Assembly (NCBI GenBank): GCA_944320865.1
Contig: CALUJC010000009.1
Coordinates: forward strand, 17,013 to 81,012
Reading direction: 5' to 3'
Source: an uncultured Bacteroides sp.
GTDB lineage: Bacteria > Bacteroidota > Bacteroidia > Bacteroidales > Bacteroidaceae
DNA: 64,000 nucleotides
The notes below the pieces were generated by a model, which saw only the letters and a list, made by a program, of their open reading frames with translations, was not told the DNA's origin and did not search any database. Each line of letters opens with the position of its first letter. Within the stretch, counting starts at the first letter, position 1. Position numbers and translations under genes: made by a program. Shown here piece by piece: positions 62,213 through 64,000 of the stretch.

Positions 62213-63013
62213 TCAGGGTTGCTTGCCTATGTAGGCCAGGATGCCCCCGTCCACATAGAGTATCTGCCCGTTCACGGCATTCGAGGCCTCGGAGGCCAGG
62301 AACACGGCGGGGCCGGTCAGCTCTTCGGCATCGAGCCAGCGGCCGGCAGGCGTCTTGGCGCAGATGAAGGCGTCGAACGGGTGTCGGCTGCCGTCGGCCT
62401 GCGGCTGGCGCAAGGGAGCGGTCTGCGAGGTGGCTATGTAGCCCGGGCCGAGGCCGTTACACTGGATGTTGTACTGACCGTACTCCGAGCAGATGTTGCG
62501 CGTCAGCATCTTCAGCCCGCCTTTGGCCGAGGCGTAGGCGGAGACGGTCTCGCGGCCCAGCTCGGACATCATGGAGCAGATGTTGATTATCTTGCCGCTG
62601 CGCTTCTGCATCATGGCGGGCAACACGGCTTTGGAGCAGATGAAAGCGCCCGTCAGGTCCACGTCGATGACGCGGCGGAACTCGGCGGCATCCATCTCGT
62701 GCATGGGTATGCGGCGGATGATGCCGGCGTTGTTCACCAATATGTCCACCGGGCCCACGGTGCGGGCAATGTCGGCCACCATGGCCTGAACGGCAGGTTC
62801 GTCGGTCACGTCGCACACATATCCGTGCGCCTCGATGCCAAGCTTGGCGTACTCGGCCACGGCCCGGTCGCGATGTTCTTCACTGGAGCAATTAAAGCAG
62901 ATGGTTGCGCCCTGACGGGCATAAGCGGCGGCAATGGCAAAGCCGATGCCGTGGGAGGCGCCCGTCACCAGGGCCACCTTCCCGTTGAGGGAGAAATTAA
63001 GATATGGGTTCAT
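62213..63013 (-). CDS. Short-chain dehydrogenase, gluconate 5-dehydrogenase/KduD-like
   Basis: A 266-residue SDR. It opens MNPYLNFSLNGKVALVTGAS and then HGIGFAIAAAYARQG (cofactor motif). ILVNNAGIIRRIPMHEM, NICSMMSELGRETVSAYASA and the catalytic Tyr-x-x-x-Lys (YASAKGG) follow, then CNGLGPGYIATSQTAPL and the closing GQILYVDGGILAYIGKQP. This is the class reducing 5-keto-gluconate or 2-keto-3-deoxy-gluconate intermediates in Bacteroides uronate use. Neighbouring DUF4861 and GH31 genes on the same strand suggest a small carbohydrate locus. ATG 63013 is used, as the promoter lies at 63040-63070, ruling out the in-frame codon at 63070. Confidence 0.88.
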   Translation of the reverse strand: MNPYLNFSLNGKVALVTGASHGIGFAIAAAYARQGATICFNCSSEEHRDRAVAEYAKLGIEAHGYVCDVTDEPAVQAMVADIARTVGPVDILVNNAGIIRRIPMHEMDAAEFRRVIDVDLTGAFICSKAVLPAMMQKRSGKIINICSMMSELGRETVSAYASAKGGLKMLTRNICSEYGQYNIQCNGLGPGYIATSQTAPLRQPQADGSRHPFDAFICAKTPAGRWLDAEELTGPAVFLASEASNAVNGQILYVDGGILAYIGKQP

Positions 63014-63039
63014 AAGGTTGTTGTTTACGTACACGGACG

Positions 63040-63070
63040 CAAAGATAGGGAGAAGAGAAGGAAACGCCAA
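63040..63070 (-). promoter_or_regulatory. Promoter of the SDR gene
   Basis: On the minus strand, TTG (63070-63068), 20 bases, TATCTTTG (63047-63040), 27 bp before the ATG. Confidence 0.7.
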
Positions 63071-63107
63071 GCCTTTCCCGAAAAATCTACACCCTCACAC
63101 ACCGCCC

Positions 63108-63195
63108 GACAGCGTAGTATCGCCCGGTCGGTAGCGTTCCAACCCCAGCGTGCTGGCGCAGCATCGCCAGCACGACAGCGATACTGCGCCACCAT
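63108..63195. repeat. 22-bp-period palindromic array F
   Basis: Four units start at 63108, 63130, 63152 and 63174. The third, GCTGGCGCAGCATCGCCAGC plus AC, has a perfect 7-bp stem (GCTGGCG/CGCCAGC). The others are decayed but keep the period and share GACAGCG and GGTAGCG motifs with array E. Confidence 0.75.
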
Positions 63196-63290
63196 AGCAC
63201 CCGTTAACCCACTGGGAATGAAGGCTAAGCCGCGGCTTCCGGAATCAAGAAAAATCCGGACTTCCGCGCCAGTAGGGATGATGCTCCGCC

Positions 63291-63641
63291 TTACGATGCC
63301 ATTTTCCGTTGCTTACGGTCGCAATACCGACGGCACTGCGCACAGATGTCATACCCCAGCAATGCGCCTAAGATGAAATCCTCTTCCGGTGTCAGCTTGT
63401 TCAGCGGACGATTGGCTAACAGACGGATGGCTTCTATGCATTCGTCGCATCCGAAAAACAAGTTGATGCGTTCGTCATCCACTTGCTGCACAATGAACTT
63501 GATACGTTGGTTCGCCAAACGCTTTACGGCAAAATCCTTGTATTTTTTATTGGTAGTGTACAGTACCATGCGGCGCACTCCTTTCTTGAACTCATAGATG
63601 TGGTTCAGAAAGACTTTCATATCGGCGGGATTCAGTTCCAT
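63291..63641 (-). CDS. DUF2023 family protein
   Basis: A 116-residue protein, MELNPADMKVFLNHIYEFKK onward. VRRMVLYTTNKKYKDFAVKR, IKFIVQQVDDERINLFFGCD and LTPEEDFILGALLGYDICAQ match DUF2023 as I know it, with a C-terminal CAQCRRYCDRKQ that could bind metal. DUF2023 genes typically sit beside a flavodoxin gene, as here. The function is unknown. ATG 63641 is chosen because the longer in-frame start at 63710 would run into a 12-bp inverted repeat. Confidence 0.8.
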   Translation of the reverse strand: MELNPADMKVFLNHIYEFKKGVRRMVLYTTNKKYKDFAVKRLANQRIKFIVQQVDDERINLFFGCDECIEAIRLLANRPLNKLTPEEDFILGALLGYDICAQCRRYCDRKQRKMAS

Positions 63642-63679
63642 ATTGTTGGGAAATCGATGGTTGACATGTAATGATGGAT

Positions 63680-63726
63680 TGATAGTTGCAAACGAGGATT
63701 GCCTGATCACCCAGTTGCAACTATCA
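63680..63726 (-). terminator. 12-bp inverted repeat between the flavodoxin and DUF2023 genes
   Basis: TGATAGTTGCAA (63680-63691) and TTGCAACTATCA (63715-63726) are perfect complements with a 23-base loop. No T run follows on the minus strand, so it may attenuate or process the message rather than end it. Confidence 0.5.
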
Positions 63727-63737
63727 GCTAAAGCAGC

Positions 63738-64000
63738 TTATGCTAAGTCGGCTTTCAGCGAGTCTGTCCAAGCCGTAACACGCTCTTCGGTCTTGTCACT
63801 TTCATTCATTTCATCAATGGCAAGTCCTACGAAATTGCCGTCAATAACCGAAATAGACGAACTATATGTGTAATCCGCATCGGAAACGACACCGATAAAA
63901 CGGCATCCGCTGTTTTTCAAATCTTCGTAAAGGATGCCCATGCCGTCGCAAAACGTATCGCCGTATGATTCCGAGTCGCCGCATCCGAACAAGGCGATGA
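63738..64000 (-). CDS. fldA: Flavodoxin, C-terminal part (gene continues beyond the window)
   Basis: The visible 87 codons encode IALFGCGDSESYGDTFCDGM, GILYEDLKNSGCRFIGVVSD, YSSSISVIDGNFVGLAIDEM and a closing helix to KADLA. LFGCGDSESYGDTFCDGMG is the hallmark of long-chain flavodoxins, with FMN-binding loop and the extra SSISVIDGNFVGLAIDE strand-loop. It is a small FMN electron carrier of the cytoplasm. Only the last half lies here; the start is past position 64000. It is followed on the same strand by the DUF2023 gene. Confidence 0.92.
   Translation of the reverse strand, partial: IALFGCGDSESYGDTFCDGMGILYEDLKNSGCRFIGVVSDADYTYSSSISVIDGNFVGLAIDEMNESDKTEERVTAWTDSLKADLA

Noticed and set aside
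1-64000. tRNA or rRNA genes in the larger gaps
   Set aside because: I looked in gaps above 100 bp for T-loop (GGTTCGA..) and clover-leaf patterns and saw none; an exhaustive search was not possible by eye.

Overview
The window looks like chromosome from a gut Bacteroidales bacterium, most likely a GC-rich member of the Bacteroidaceae. The evidence is: promoters of the Bacteroidetes primary-sigma type (a TTG/TTTG element, about 19-20 bases, then TAnnTTTG) in front of many genes; a one-protein hybrid two-component sensor with an AraC output domain; an arabinose operon with a Nudix-type AraR regulator; and families largely confined to or typical of this phylum (DUF4861, DUF5053, DUF2023, PepSY-like lipoproteins, THUMP-like/PG_1098-type methyltransferase). 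Shine-Dalgarno sites are weak throughout, as usual in this group. I cannot name the species.

Layout. 1-1.2 kb: a broken gene end, 11-bp repeats and two small mobile-region-type genes. 1.3-10.5 kb: hybrid sensor/regulator, a methyltransferase-like protein, a TonB-dependent receptor and a secreted metallophosphatase. 10.7-21.4 kb: housekeeping (GNAT protein, topoisomerase IV ParE, CoaD, S41 protease, aquaporin, and the fumarate reductase/succinate dehydrogenase operon). 21.9-30.7 kb: a PepSY-like lipoprotein, a four-gene operon ending in dprA, dihydrouridine synthase, a PAP2 membrane enzyme, an epimerase and a cation efflux pump. 31-34.8 kb: an Rhs-type polymorphic toxin with an HNH-like tip and a DUF2019 immunity gene. 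34.9-38.3 kb: RNase R and a TolB-like lipoprotein. 38.5-46.5 kb: a complete L-arabinose operon (transporter, mutarotase, araR, araD, araA, araB) ending in a strong terminator. 46.6-57.9 kb: cysE, an rRNA methyltransferase, an ORF6N protein, a DPP-IV-like peptidase, a decayed toxin-antitoxin-like patch, purD, two membrane proteins, mnmD, and a zinc-type ABC binding protein plus ATPase without a permease. 58.1-64 kb: GH31 glycosidase, a frameshifted DUF4861 lipoprotein, gluconate-5-dehydrogenase-like SDR, DUF2023 protein and the end of a flavodoxin gene.

The least explained content is between the genes. Seven intergenic arrays (6.40, 14.82, 42.95, 58.04, 52.63, 60.57 and 63.11 kb) share one architecture, a 22-bp period (23 bp in one) with each unit, or each pair of units, forming a small palindrome, although their base sequences differ. 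Two further repeat families are scattered here: a roughly 90-110 bp element containing GTACCCCATTCGGTACT (four copies), and elements bounded by inverted GAAGAATGAAGAACGAAGAA-type ends enclosing different interiors (three full copies, two halves). I regard the 22-bp palindrome arrays as the best candidate for something undescribed.
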